Assembly: GCF_002865645.1 (NCBI RefSeq)
Contig: NW_020194555.1
Span: forward strand, 2,568,288-2,632,287
DNA length: 64,000 bases
Direction: 5' to 3'
Source of the DNA: Hyaloscypha bicolor E
Taxonomy: Eukaryota > Ascomycota > Leotiomycetes > Helotiales > Hyaloscyphaceae
Shown: piece after piece, positions 55,053 through 64,000 of the stretch
Position numbering within the stretch: the first letter of the stretch is position 1
Layout: the number at the start of each line of letters is the position of its first letter
The notes under the pieces: generated by a model
Database searches by the model: none
What the model saw: only the letters and a program-made list of their open reading frames with translations
Told to the model about the DNA's origin: nothing
Program-made: the position numbers and the translations under genes

Positions 55053-56604
55053 TTAGAGTTTACACTCGAGCTCTGGCCTAGTTCGTGGCCCATGCTCCCC
55101 ACCACCTCCCACCACCTCCCCCATTTTTTTAACTTTCTTCTCGGCCTTGAGAAACTCTCCTTTCCCAGCTCTCTCACAAATTGCCTTTAGGGCCTTCCCG
55201 GCCCACTCAAAATCAACGAGCTCCAGATATATCTGAGCACTCAACCGAGCCCACCATTTCTCCTGAAAAAGGTAGATGGGAATGAAGGTCTTGAAATCTG
55301 CAATCAGTGTCTCCTGCATCCACTCCGTAGCAACCGTCCGATTTCTAGGATCAATGCAATTTTTGCCATGAACCTTGGTGGGACTTATCTCCAACGGGAG
55401 GAGAATGTTCACCATGCCGCAGCCCTTTGTCAATGTCTCTGTGCTGTTGTCCATGATGCTGGTTCCCAGTATCTTCGCAGCAGCTTTCCCACCGTCCTTG
55501 GCCAAGTGGACACAGTATTCCATGATAGCTTTCTCACCACCACATACCTTCTCCCGGAACTCGATAGCTTCAGGAATCACGAGGTAATTGGCATTATCGA
55601 GCGTGCCAACGAACTCGAAAGTGTTCACGAATTCGCTCTTGGAACTTGGAGGAAGAGGATTTCTGGATGCCATTCCAGTTTTCGAGACAAATCCATCAGA
55701 GGTGGGAAGAGAAGATCGGATCAGATGCTGATTTCTCTCCGGGACATACAGAACTGCACATCCTCGAGGCACGAAGAACCATTTGTGAGTATTAGAAGTG
55801 AAGAAATCTGGGTCCAGGGCTGATAAGTCGAGAGGAAGAAGCCCAATGCCGTGTGCTCCGTCGATAAGAGAGAATATGCCTTCTTGCTTGCAAATGGCAG
55901 TCAGGCTTTCAAATGGCATTCGTACCCCGGGAAGCGATGATACGGTGTCGAACATTGCAAGGCGAGGTCTCTTGCCACTGGCTCTGGAAGCTTTGATGGC
56001 GTCTTTGAACATCTTTAAGAGATCCTCGTCTTCGATTGGATAAGTGAGACTGATCTCTCGAGATCCCACCAGGTTTGGGTGGACTTCAGAGTTGTAGTCA
56101 ATGGTATTGGAACACGAGCAATAAGCAGTTCTAGATTTGGTCAGAAAAACTCTCTTTTATCTGGATTGTGCATACGAGAAGTAAAGAACCTCATCCTTTC
56201 TATCCGCATTCCAGACGATATTTCGAATGATAGTATTAACTCCCGTTGTAGCGTTGGGTACACATACCACTGTGGAGAGTGGGGCATTGAGAACCTTTGC
56301 TAATGCTGCTCGAGACTCGTCAAGAAGCTTTGGATGTTCATAGCGGATGAATGGGTCTGGTCTGAGTTCGCAAGCTCTCTGGTACTGTTGCTGCTTCTCG
56401 CGGACAACACGGGGGAAGGAACCAAAGGAGCCTAGCAATGAGTGTCAATTACCGGTTGGAGCCGATTGAATGTGGGAAAATACCCTGATTGAGATTTTTG
56501 TAGTCGGGATCGAAGAGAAAATGTTTCAGCATCTCTTTGCCAAATGGGGTTCGTTCATTGTTAAGGGAAACTTCCTCCAACTTGATATTTAAAACCTCTC
56601 CCAT
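55053..56604 (-). CDS. Class V aminotransferase-fold PLP enzyme (isopenicillin-N epimerase/cysteine desulfurase-like)
   Basis: Three exons. It starts [20 protein letters not shown], then [20 protein letters not shown] spliced to [20 protein letters not shown], the N-terminal block of this family (FxLDPxYxNLNxGSxG.xP..V). Then [40 protein letters not shown] (the PLP-binding D-G-A-H) and [20 protein letters not shown] with the Schiff-base Lys in THKW. The C-terminus is Lys/Gly-rich. Fungal homologues are annotated as PLP-dependent transferases, L-cysteine desulfhydrases or epimerases; the reaction here is not certain. Introns lie between about 56432 and 56485 and at about 56120-56165. It is divergent from the rqt4-like gene. 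Confidence 0.92.
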
Positions 56605-57032
56605 TGTGGTTGAGTATAAGAGGAATTGAAATGAATGCGTTAAAAAAACGGAGATATCTAGACTTCTATTTGAAGCTTGAGAAGTTGAGAGATGGGGATA
56701 ATGGGAAACCAGACCCAAGTCTGATAAGTAAACGCCCAGTCTTTTCGCTCTCGATATAGTATGATACAGAAGGAAGTCAATTACAAATATCCTGCGAGAT
56801 CGGAGAAAATGTCAAAAGAAGGGCGGAAAGTAGCTTTGTTCAACTAACCGGACTTGTTGAGTGGCTCAAAGAAGCTCTGTCGAGTCGACGTCCGTCGGCT
56901 TGCATAGGTTCAAGGATGACGCATCCGAAGCTCCAACCAAAGAAACTGTACGTATTGGATATCTCCAAAAACGACAGTGATAGAATTGGCAAATCGACCT
57001 GCGAGAACGCACTTACCGTGCAAGTACCCACG
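56605..57032. promoter_or_regulatory. Divergent promoter region of the PLP enzyme and rqt4
   Basis: A 428-bp interval between opposite starts; no named site is obvious. A plus frame reads into rqt4 from 56916 (39 extra codons), so part may be coding if that upstream ATG is used. Confidence 0.45.
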
Positions 57033-58607
57033 ATGTCTCTCGCGCAGCTATCAAAGCTTCTTCCTCTACCGGAGCCCGACCTGCAGCAAGTATTGGACTA
57101 CGCAGCAACATTGTCGAAGCAGGATGCAGCCGATCACTTCAACAACCTTCTGGGCGAATCACCGCAATCGATAGAGTTTATCTCCTCCTTCAACTCCCGC
57201 CGACAAGACCTTGCCTCTACCTCGAAGTCACAAGCTACTCCAGCATCGAACGAGACCTCGGGAGTTCCCAGGAGCACCCGCAAACCAGCCAAAAAGAAAG
57301 CTCCCCTCCACACCCCCGCACCTCGACAGATACAAGATACCTACGCCGCGCAGGGCACAGCATACATCAAGAAGAACTCAGACGATGACTACATAACCAA
57401 GAAACCCATTCCATCAACTTCAGCTTCAACCTCAAGACCTCCCACGCAACCCAACAATGCCTTCACCTTGCAACCCAAACCCGTCGCGATCCAAGCCCCC
57501 ACCCCCAAACCACCCCCCTCCGCAGCAGGACCCCTAATCTCCGACTTCAAGACCTCAAAATCGAATCCTACCTTCCGAACCTCGTCTCCCGCCCCCTCAG
57601 CCTCGAAAACAAAAGTGAACATCACCGGCGGGACGTCGATGCACGGGGCCTCAACCGTGCTCTCTGAGCTCGATGCCGCGATTCGAAGTCTGGAGATAAG
57701 CACGAATAGCAGTCTCCTCCTGCCTGCAGCACAAAGGGCATGTAATTGCATTGGTTCAAGACATCCGCTGCTTACTGCTGCGCCGAACTGTTTGAATTGC
57801 GGGAAAGTGATTTGTGTGAAAGAGGGTCTTGGGCCCTGTACATTCTGCGGGGAACCTCTGCTCAGTGCGGTCGAAGTTCAGGGTATGATTAGAGAACTAC
57901 GAGAGGAGCGAGGGAGGGAGAAGATGCTGTTAGACAATGCTGGGAACCGGCGGGCAGAGGTTTCGAAGAAGCCTGCTCCGTTTACGGCACCAAGGAATAT
58001 GGATATGAGTCCTGCGGAGCTGAAGGCGAAGGAGCATAGGGACAAGTTACTGAGTTTTCAGGCGCAGAATGCGAAGAGGACGACGGTGAGGGATGAGGCG
58101 GCGGATTTTGAGACGCCGGTTATGGCGGGGGTTAATATGTGGGCTAGTCCCGCTGAGAGGGCGAGGCAGTTGAAGAGGCAGCAAAACGTGCTGGCTGAGC
58201 AGGAGTGGAACGCTAGACCGGAGTATGAGAAAAGGAAGACAGTGTTGAGTATTGGGTTTGAGAAGGGGAAGGTGGTTAAGAGGATGGGTGTGGCGCCTGT
58301 GGAGAGGGAGAAGCCTAAGGTGGCGGAGAGTGATGAGGAGGGGGTTGAGGAGCTGCCGTTTAGTGATGTTAGTGGGAATAAAGGGGGTGGGACTTTTAGT
58401 CGGAATCCACTGCTGGGGGGTTTGATCAAGCCTATCTACAATAGTGGAAGGGGGAAGGAACCGGATACAGAGACATCAGAGATTAGAAAGAAAACTTGGA
58501 GGAGAGTACAGGATAGTTTAGAGGATAATGAGGCAATCATATTAGACGGCGGGGTGTTTGGTGGAACGTCTGATAGAATAGAGCAAGAAGAGCCCGCTTG
58601 TGGTTAG
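57033..58607 (+). CDS. rqt4: TRIP4/ASC-1 zinc-finger protein, Rqt4 homologue (RQC-trigger complex)
   Basis: One exon. From MSLAQLSKLLPLPEPDLQQV the protein has 524 residues; an upstream in-frame ATG at 56916 would add 39. The N-terminal helices (LDYAATLSKQDAADHFNNLL) match the CUE-like, ubiquitin-binding region of Rqt4. The centre is the C2HC5 zinc finger: RACNCIGSRHPLLTAAPNCL, then NCGKVICVKEGLGPCTFCGE (residues about 265-310). The C-terminus is charged and helical. Rqt4, with the Slh1/Rqt2 helicase and Cue3/Rqt3, recognises ubiquitinated collided ribosomes and helps split them; its human counterpart TRIP4 is in the ASC-1 complex. Confidence 0.93.
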   Translation: MSLAQLSKLLPLPEPDLQQVLDYAATLSKQDAADHFNNLLGESPQSIEFISSFNSRRQDLASTSKSQATPASNETSGVPRSTRKPAKKKAPLHTPAPRQIQDTYAAQGTAYIKKNSDDDYITKKPIPSTSASTSRPPTQPNNAFTLQPKPVAIQAPTPKPPPSAAGPLISDFKTSKSNPTFRTSSPAPSASKTKVNITGGTSMHGASTVLSELDAAIRSLEISTNSSLLLPAAQRACNCIGSRHPLLTAAPNCLNCGKVICVKEGLGPCTFCGEPLLSAVEVQGMIRELREERGREKMLLDNAGNRRAEVSKKPAPFTAPRNMDMSPAELKAKEHRDKLLSFQAQNAKRTTVRDEAADFETPVMAGVNMWASPAERARQLKRQQNVLAEQEWNARPEYEKRKTVLSIGFEKGKVVKRMGVAPVEREKPKVAESDEEGVEELPFSDVSGNKGGGTFSRNPLLGGLIKPIYNSGRGKEPDTETSEIRKKTWRRVQDSLEDNEAIILDGGVFGGTSDRIEQEEPACG

Positions 58608-58879
58608 CCTGCGATTTTATAGAAGAATAAAGATGCGGTCACTTGCAAAGGATGGTTCAAAATATTCTGGAGAGCAGTGATATCATTTCCAATATCATTA
58701 TTCATAAAAGTCGAAGCACTTCCAGTCCTCGATAAAATGCAAGGCATCAAAAGCCCAAAAACATAACCCTGCCAGCCGTAGTATCAAAACAAATCCTGTC
58801 CCCTATATCCGAATCCGAAGGTTCCCAAGTATCCTCGATCATTCAGTCCCTAATCTCCCACGTATCCAAAATACATCAT

Positions 58880-59779
58880 CTAATCACTATCACCATCCAG
58901 TCCGCGAGACCGGCTTCTTGATCTCGAGTGGTGTCTGTGATGATGGTGGTGGTGATGTCCGTGATGACTTCCAGAGTCACTTTCAGCATATCCGGGGTAG
59001 AGACCTGGCTGCTGTCCACCATATTGGCTCCCCTGCACCGAGTGCTCATACTTCTTCTCTTCCTTATGCTTCTTGTGCTTCCCTTATCCTCCAAGTTAGT
59101 ATGGGCTTTTCCTGATTTTGGAGCTCGGGAGCTGAGGAGATATAAGCTTACCTTCCAATACGTTGGCTCCGATCGCACCCACAACTGAACCTAACACTGT
59201 ACCTAGTGCTCCACCACCACTAGAACAAATTAGCACATATTTCTTTAGGAAGCCAGGAACGAGCCGGGACACTGAAATCCTCCCGGCCAGTGGCATAGGA
59301 AGCTTGGAGTATGAGATAAATAAAAAGGCTCCTTACACTTTGTGCCCGAGAAACCCGCCGCTTGCTCCTCCAATTAGCGTTGCTCCAAGGCCCTTCTCTC
59401 CGTCAGGGCCTGGTGCGCCATCAGGGCCGTAACCGGCACGGTCGTCGTTGTACGGAGGTTGGTTGGGATAAGCTTGTGCGGCTCCGTACGGAGGTTGAGG
59501 GGATGGAGGTTGGTATGGTGCCTGACCCTGCTGAGGGTATGGAGAACCTTGTTGTTGGTATGGAGGTTGCTGTTGATGCGGAGCTGGGGAGTGTGCCGGA
59601 GAATGACCTCCGTAATTCGGCTGAGGCGGGTATTGATTTTGATAGCCACCCTGCTGTTGTGTGTAATTCGGGGCGGAAGGATATTGGGATTGAGGAGGAT
59701 ATTGTCCTTGAGGAGGGTATTGTTGTTGACCGTAAGGTGGTTGTTGAGGCTGGCCTGCGTAGTAGTCGTTGTTCGACAT
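58880..59779 (-). CDS. Glycine-zipper protein with Pro/Gln/Tyr-rich N-terminus and His-rich tail
   Basis: At least three exons. The N-terminal ~120 residues are low-complexity (start MSNNDYYAGQPQQPPYGQQQ, with YPPQ repeats). A glycine zipper follows: GLGATLIGGASGGFLGHK, spliced to GGGALGTVLGSVVGAIGANV (G-x3-G-x3-G periodicity, residues about 140-185), of the type seen in 2TM glycine-zipper proteins. The last exon is charged and ends with KHKKHKEEKKYEHSVQGSQY, then GYAESDSGSHHG followed by a run of His and an SRSRSRSR stretch, stopping at a TAG at 58880-58882. The function of these fungal proteins is unknown; membrane association through the zipper is inference. It converges with rqt4 272 bp away. 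Confidence 0.8.
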
Positions 59780-60974
59780 GATGTCTGTACTGTGTGGTGA
59801 TGTGATGTGGAAAGTCACAAAGGTTCTGATGTTGATGAAGAGGGGAGGAGAAGGGTACGAGAGACGACAGATGGGAGATTAAATACCTTGCCACGGCTGT
59901 CCTCAGTGAATGTGTGCTGTGCTGACTTACGTGCTTCAGTGGGGAAGAGGGGCTGGCGAGCTCTTCGTTTCCCACCTAATCAGAACGGCAGGCCTGGCAT
60001 CTCGCACCTGCAGGTCAGACTCCCACCAAATGACACTGGAGCTTCGTGAATGGATGCTTGCAAAGTCCGGGTGATGAAGGTTGCGCTGTCGCGAATCAGA
60101 GGGCCATGTGCCGTTGCGCATCATGGGGCTGTGGCTGTGATGTTCTGATGGCGAGCACTTGAGCTTCCATGAACCTGAACCGAGACATTCACGGAAGGCT
60201 GAGCCTTCTGACGTATGGCGAGTGGATTGCGAGTCCCCGGACCCGCCGAGAGCCTCTGCAGCGATTCCGATGCCGAGGATTGGGAGTTGCGAGCTTGTGC
60301 GAGGCGGTGGAGGAGTCGTTGCCAGTGTAGTGCGCCACCATCGTTGAGCTGCAGAGTGCCTTGTGGCGAAGCAGCTACACAGCCCTAACAGAACATTCTC
60401 CATACTCTTTCAAGAATCATCCTTTTGCGTTGCAATGAAGCGTTACCAATCCAGCAAAATTTCCATCCTGTTCTATTCTTCAACGAGCTCTTGACGCAAT
60501 CGAGTTACTTGTCTCGATCGCAACTCCCTACAACTTGCACAAAGCCAATAGGCAAGTCGGTAACTCGGCATGAAACGAGGCAAAATATTATCAAAGGCAG
60601 AGTATAACAGCTGGGAGAGGACACAAACTTGGTACACACTCTGTTGGAGATGAAGGGTGTCTTGTGAAATTTCTGAAATGGCAAGAACGACATTTTGAAT
60701 TCGTGTCTTGGCAAGCAAAGGAAAAGCACGAAACACTCCCGCGAGTTGAGGCATTCCAGTTGTTCAGTAAGCTTTCGGTATTTTCCACATGCATATCTCA
60801 AAGTTCGAGCTTTACATTTCTTGATTCTCTAGCTACCTGTGCAAAGAAGCTCCTTTCTTCTGTCCAAGAGATGAACATACCACGTGATAACCACGTGATT
60901 TTATATCAATCACACCGAATGACTCAACCTTCGGACTTTCATAACAAGGTACTTAAAGGGAAGCAGATTCGGTT
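59780..60974. other. Intergenic region, no supported gene
   Basis: About 1.2 kb. A minus frame at 59936-60403 (155 codons) is open but has no motif, and its 3' end overlaps a region of several other frames, so I do not call it. CACGTG occurs at 60880-60885 region (CCACGTGATAACCACGTGAT, two copies 11 bp apart) just upstream of the ELO-like gene, possibly regulatory. Confidence 0.4.
60880..60899. promoter_or_regulatory. Paired CACGTGAT motifs upstream of the ELO-like gene
   Basis: Two CACGTGAT copies, 11 bp apart, about 100 bp before the ELO-like start. CACGTG is the core of E-box sites bound by bHLH factors. Regulatory use is inference. Confidence 0.4.
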
Positions 60975-60998
60975 TTGTCTTCTCTCTCTAGCGACCTA

Positions 60999-61789
60999 AT
61001 GTCATCCACACTAGAAAGCCTCCTCGCTTCCCCTACTGCATTAGTCTCAACCAGCATCCTCTCCTTCATCCTCGCACGTGCAATAATCTCACGCGTCAGG
61101 AAAAATGGCCCAATCCCCTATGCACCAAAGGTGATAAAATACAACAGCTACGCATATTCAATCTTCTCACTCTTCCTGTGCATGAGTGTCACAGCTTCAA
61201 CATGGGACGAAATATTACGCTCATCAGATCCTTCAATCACGGCCCTGATCTGTTCATCTTCCTCATCAGAGTTTGACAGAAAGCTGAGATACTTTTACCA
61301 TGCGTCGAAGATATATGAGTATGTGGATATCTTCAACGTCCTTGCTGCGGGAGGGGTGGTTAATGCACATTTTGCGATTCATCATTTCACTGTGGGTGTG
61401 CTCAATTATTCCCATTCGAATCCAAACCGGTCGCCGCGATTGTACTTATAACGTCACAGACAATGTACCTCACCTATGCACGTGTCCTACTCTACCCAGC
61501 AGGATGGAAGATCTTCGCCGGACTCAACACGATGCACCACGCATTTATGTATGCCTACTTTGGCGGAGCAGCTATTTTCTCGGATATGCTTCCTTGGACG
61601 GGGACTTTGCAGTTGGTGGCCGGGATGCTGGGGGAGTTGTATGTTATCAGGGATGTGTGGAGTGGAGGGAGAGAGTGTGGGAACATGGCGTCGTTGTGGG
61701 CCAATTGGTTGGCGCTGGGGCTGCTATCGACGTATTTGGTGCTGTTTACTGGGGATTTGAGGGCGAGGGGGGAGAATGGGAAGGAGTAG
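60999..61789 (+). CDS. ELO-like multi-pass membrane protein (fatty-acid elongase-related)
   Basis: Two exons (60999-61391, 61460-61789) give 240 residues; the length is divisible by three. An upstream in-frame ATG at 60975 would add 8. Hydrophobic segments occur near residues 11-30, 50-70, 115-135 and later. The segment KIYEYVDIFNVLAAGGVV, AHFAIHHFTTMYLTYARVLL, then LNTMHHAFMYAYFGGA parallels the ELO core (K-x-x-E..D, histidine box, then N..xH..MY.YY). The histidine box reads H-x3-HH rather than the classic H-x2-HH. ELO proteins condense acyl-CoA with malonyl-CoA in the ER; activity here is uncertain because of the variant box and shorter length. Confidence 0.7.
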
Positions 61790-61960
61790 ATCTGATGCAG
61801 CTTTATACGTTATTTGGACACGCTATGGGAGGGGTCGATCGAGGAACTTGCTTATTCATGTACAGGAATTGATGGGGAGAACATTATTGCGAGAATTCTA
61901 AACAAAATGTAACATTTCCCTGCCCGAAATCAAAATTTTAACACATCATTCAGAGCCACC

Positions 61961-62683
61961 TCACCAAATAAGACCCTCGTACGGATCATCGAACCAAAAG
62001 CCGCCAAGGCCCATTCGCTCCATTCGCTCCATTTCTTCCCTGAGAAGTAATTCGTTGGAGTCAATTTCGCTGAAGTAATCCTCGACGTAAGGCGAACGAT
62101 AGTTGGAAAGGCGGGGAAGAGGCCCATACGGCATTCGGGGCCGATCGAGGGCCTGCAAGTCAAAGATGCTTCCAGCTCTGGATGATGCCCGTGAGCCTCC
62201 TCCGAGAAGACCACCTCCTCCTAGCAATCCTGCTCTTCCTCCGAGAAGGCTGTCTCGAGAGCCAAGGCCATCCATACCCATCCCCATACCCCGCCCGTGT
62301 AACCCTCCACGACGGCCACCCAAACCACCGAACGGGTCATCATCCAAAGGCGATCTTCCGGCAAACAAAGATGCACCACGAGATCCCAGTGGGCTTCGTC
62401 CACCACCACCGAGATTCAAACCTCCAATCCCATCCATGAGTTCGCTCATCGATCCTCGTCTTCGTCGAAGCATGGGCGTATCGTCAAATCGGGTACCTCC
62501 TTCTCGACCAAATCCCATGCCTCTGCCACCCCTGTTTCGACCCAAAAGGGATGATCGACCACCGAACATCATGTCATCGAACCGTCCCCCTGAACACCCT
62601 AAACTACCAAGTCCGTGAGAACGGCCACCGCGGGAATGGAACCCGTTACCTGGGTGGTAATGACTGGATCGATCTGAGAACAT
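61961..62683 (-). CDS. Gly/Arg-rich protein of unknown function
   Basis: A single frame starting MFSDRSSHYHPGNGFHSRGG (complement of 62681-62683; ten more codons are possible upstream). Dominated by Gly, Arg, Leu and Met repeats (RGGRGMGFGREGGTRFD, GGRRGGLHGRGMGMGMDG, LLGGGGLLGGGSR), with a more ordered acidic C-terminus (YVEDYFSEIDSNELLLREEM, ERMERMGLGGFWFDDPYEGL). Unknown family. RGG-like character could mean RNA binding, but no RRM or other domain is seen. The strong bias also makes the opposite strand open, which explains the shadow frame at 62103-62618. Confidence 0.65.
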   Translation of the reverse strand: MFSDRSSHYHPGNGFHSRGGRSHGLGSLGCSGGRFDDMMFGGRSSLLGRNRGGRGMGFGREGGTRFDDTPMLRRRRGSMSELMDGIGGLNLGGGGRSPLGSRGASLFAGRSPLDDDPFGGLGGRRGGLHGRGMGMGMDGLGSRDSLLGGRAGLLGGGGLLGGGSRASSRAGSIFDLQALDRPRMPYGPLPRLSNYRSPYVEDYFSEIDSNELLLREEMERMERMGLGGFWFDDPYEGLIW

Positions 62684-63926
62684 GTTTTGAAGATGAGAGC
62701 TCTGGAGCGGCAAGCATAGGGCCTACATGCGTTTGGTAGCGCCGTACAATGAAGGATCTGGAATGTTGTAAAGTGGTGAGATAGATGTAGGACAAACAAT
62801 GTGACCGAAATTTTTTTTTCTCGAACGATCGAGTGGAAAGCAGAATATGAGAGCAAAGGATCTTAATAAGGATATCGGGAAGGACAAGAATCCATGGTGG
62901 CAAGGTACAAACACAGACGGCTAGAATGAACTGCCAACAACATGTGTAATGTGAACCTCCCACCAGACTTGTTATGTTCATAGGTGGCTAATCAATACGG
63001 AGAAAGAAAATGTTTGCCTGCTCTGGAAGCTTACACAGGCTGTCATCTCTTTGACGCGTCAGGTTGAAGAGCTGTGTGACTGCGATACATCACAGGTTCA
63101 GTGGTACCTCCATGCTGCGCTGGCAAGCCAAAGAAGTCCAATGCGGGAACAGATTGCCGCCTCAAACATGCAGATGTGTCTGAAAGTGGTTAAATTGAGG
63201 CAACTATGCAGCAAACAATTAAAGATAGGGCCTTGTCATCCGCCATGGCAAACCTTCTCCACCTTTGGGTCGGAAAACATGCATGATTGGAACCCGTCTG
63301 TTCAGTCCCGGCGGACTCGGAGGCCTTGAGATATTGCTCTGAATGGCAGTCAGGGCAAGTGAAGATAAATGAAGACACATCGACCCCTGTCTCCTTGGCC
63401 TGACAGTCCTGTGCGATAATGCGAGGTACTAGCGCGTCTCCTCGTCAGCACCTGATGAGCCCCCATTCTCAAAAGTTGACTCTGGATATTGCTACGCGTG
63501 AAGTGAGGATATAATCAAAGCAGTCGAGTGTATTGTGAAAGCAATGAACGTGAACAACGTTACGAAGTGACGTTCGTCTAGTTGACGATGAGATGAGATG
63601 AGAAGTCCGATCGTGCCTGCCGCTTTACCTAAACGAGCGTTAGCATCGCAAAAAGAAGTGTGTGAGCTTGGTGCTCCTGGAAGTTCTCAACTTTGCCTCG
63701 AACCTCTCGTTGATCACCACCACCACCTCTACACCTACGTTACTACGTTACCACTATTCAACATACACTCGCGCGCAATCCCAGGCTTGATTTCGAAGCC
63801 GTCCAGATCCGACAGTCCACCTGAAATCCTTACTAAGCAAAAGCTTCTCGCGTCTTTGTTCACGCGACTCCTTCTCTGTTGCGGCAAGAGTTCTCTGTGT
63901 TATCTCTAGCAAGCCAGCGATCAATT
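62684..63926. other. Intergenic region and 5' leader of the last gene
   Basis: No supported gene in the left part. From about 63600 onward the CT-rich sequence (for example CACCACCACCTCTACACC) leading to the ATG at 63927 looks like a long 5' UTR. A TACGCGTG patch occurs near 63492. Confidence 0.4.
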
Positions 63927-64000
63927 ATGCCTTCACACATGCCCTCTAGCTTTGCATCTGCTGCGGCAGGCCAAGGTTCGAGTCGCGATCCCCGGAGTGC
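63927..64000 (+). CDS. 5' end of a probable GYF-domain-type protein
   Basis: The first 24 codons read MPSHMPSSFASAAAGQGSSR and continue DPRS before the window ends. Fungal GYF-domain (Smy2-like) proteins often start with a very similar PSSFASAAAG leader, which is the only basis for the name. No domain is within the window. Confidence 0.4.
   Translation, partial: MPSHMPSSFASAAAGQGSSRDPRS

Noticed and set aside
62103..62618. Pro/Arg-rich plus-strand frame of 171 codons
   Set aside because: Antisense of the Gly-rich coding frame; the compositional bias keeps both strands open.
1..64000. CRISPR array, bacterial operon or prophage
   Set aside because: No regularly spaced direct repeats of that type; the gene structure is fungal with spliceosomal introns throughout.

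Overview
This is a filamentous ascomycete (Pezizomycotina) nuclear genome segment, most likely Leotiomycetes/Helotiales. The genes have short GT-AG introns (about 46-82 nt) with CTAAC/CTGAC-like branch points. There are three HET-domain genes, degenerate Tc1/mariner-type elements flanked by TA, AT-rich patches resembling repeat-induced point mutation (RIP), a U6 snRNA with its own TATA box, and fungus-specific families (DUF6594, APSES, GYF-like). Nothing bacterial or organellar is present. The class-level placement is inference.

Layout. 0-4.9 kb: 5' end of a HET-domain gene, a short RWD/DUF1115-type C-terminal gene, and a conserved fungal gene of unknown function with a probable 1-base frameshift near its 3' end. 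4.87-6.59 kb: a decayed Tc1/mariner transposon inserted 11 bp upstream of that gene's start codon. 7.2-7.8 kb: a glia maturation factor/Aim7 actin regulator. 9.6-13.5 kb: an accessory island holding a three-exon orphan gene, a retropepsin-like DSG protease-fold gene and a DUF6594 membrane protein gene, plus a 52-bp tandem duplication.

15.1-23.5 kb is a core housekeeping block: cohesin loader Scc2/Mis4, divergent from Pol I subunit Rpa12, which converges on deoxyhypusine hydroxylase, followed by U6 snRNA. 24.2-25.8 kb: a FucP-like sugar permease. 25.8-28.5 kb: a long gene-poor stretch with a 155-bp tandem repeat. 28.5-30.1 kb: a second HET gene. 30.6-35.8 kb: APSES/ankyrin factor Mbp1, divergent from a LYR-motif (Cup1-like) protein, which converges on a GNAT acetyltransferase. 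35.9-37.8 kb: a second, heavily mutated TA-flanked element with about 175-bp inverted repeats.

38.6-50.2 kb carries metabolic genes: an FAD amine oxidase with one probable GC-AG intron, a third HET gene, an NAD-dependent epimerase with a probable +1 frameshift, a zinc alcohol dehydrogenase and an anion/cation symporter-type MFS permease. 50.7-51.3 kb: a DJ-1/PfpI pseudogene with an in-frame stop. 52-64 kb: a basic disordered protein, a class V aminotransferase-like PLP enzyme, divergent Rqt4/TRIP4 zinc-finger protein (ribosome quality control trigger), a glycine-zipper protein with a His-rich tail, an ELO-like membrane protein, a Gly/Arg-rich protein, and the start of a gene that looks like a GYF-domain protein.

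Exon models marked 'length divisible by three' were assembled by hand from splice consensus and homology; all functions are assigned from recognisable family motifs, not database searches. I see no clear multi-gene novel system. The best candidates for something undescribed are the 9.7-13.5 kb island (retropepsin-like gene plus orphan) and the lineage-specific genes at 46.8, 52.1 and 62 kb.
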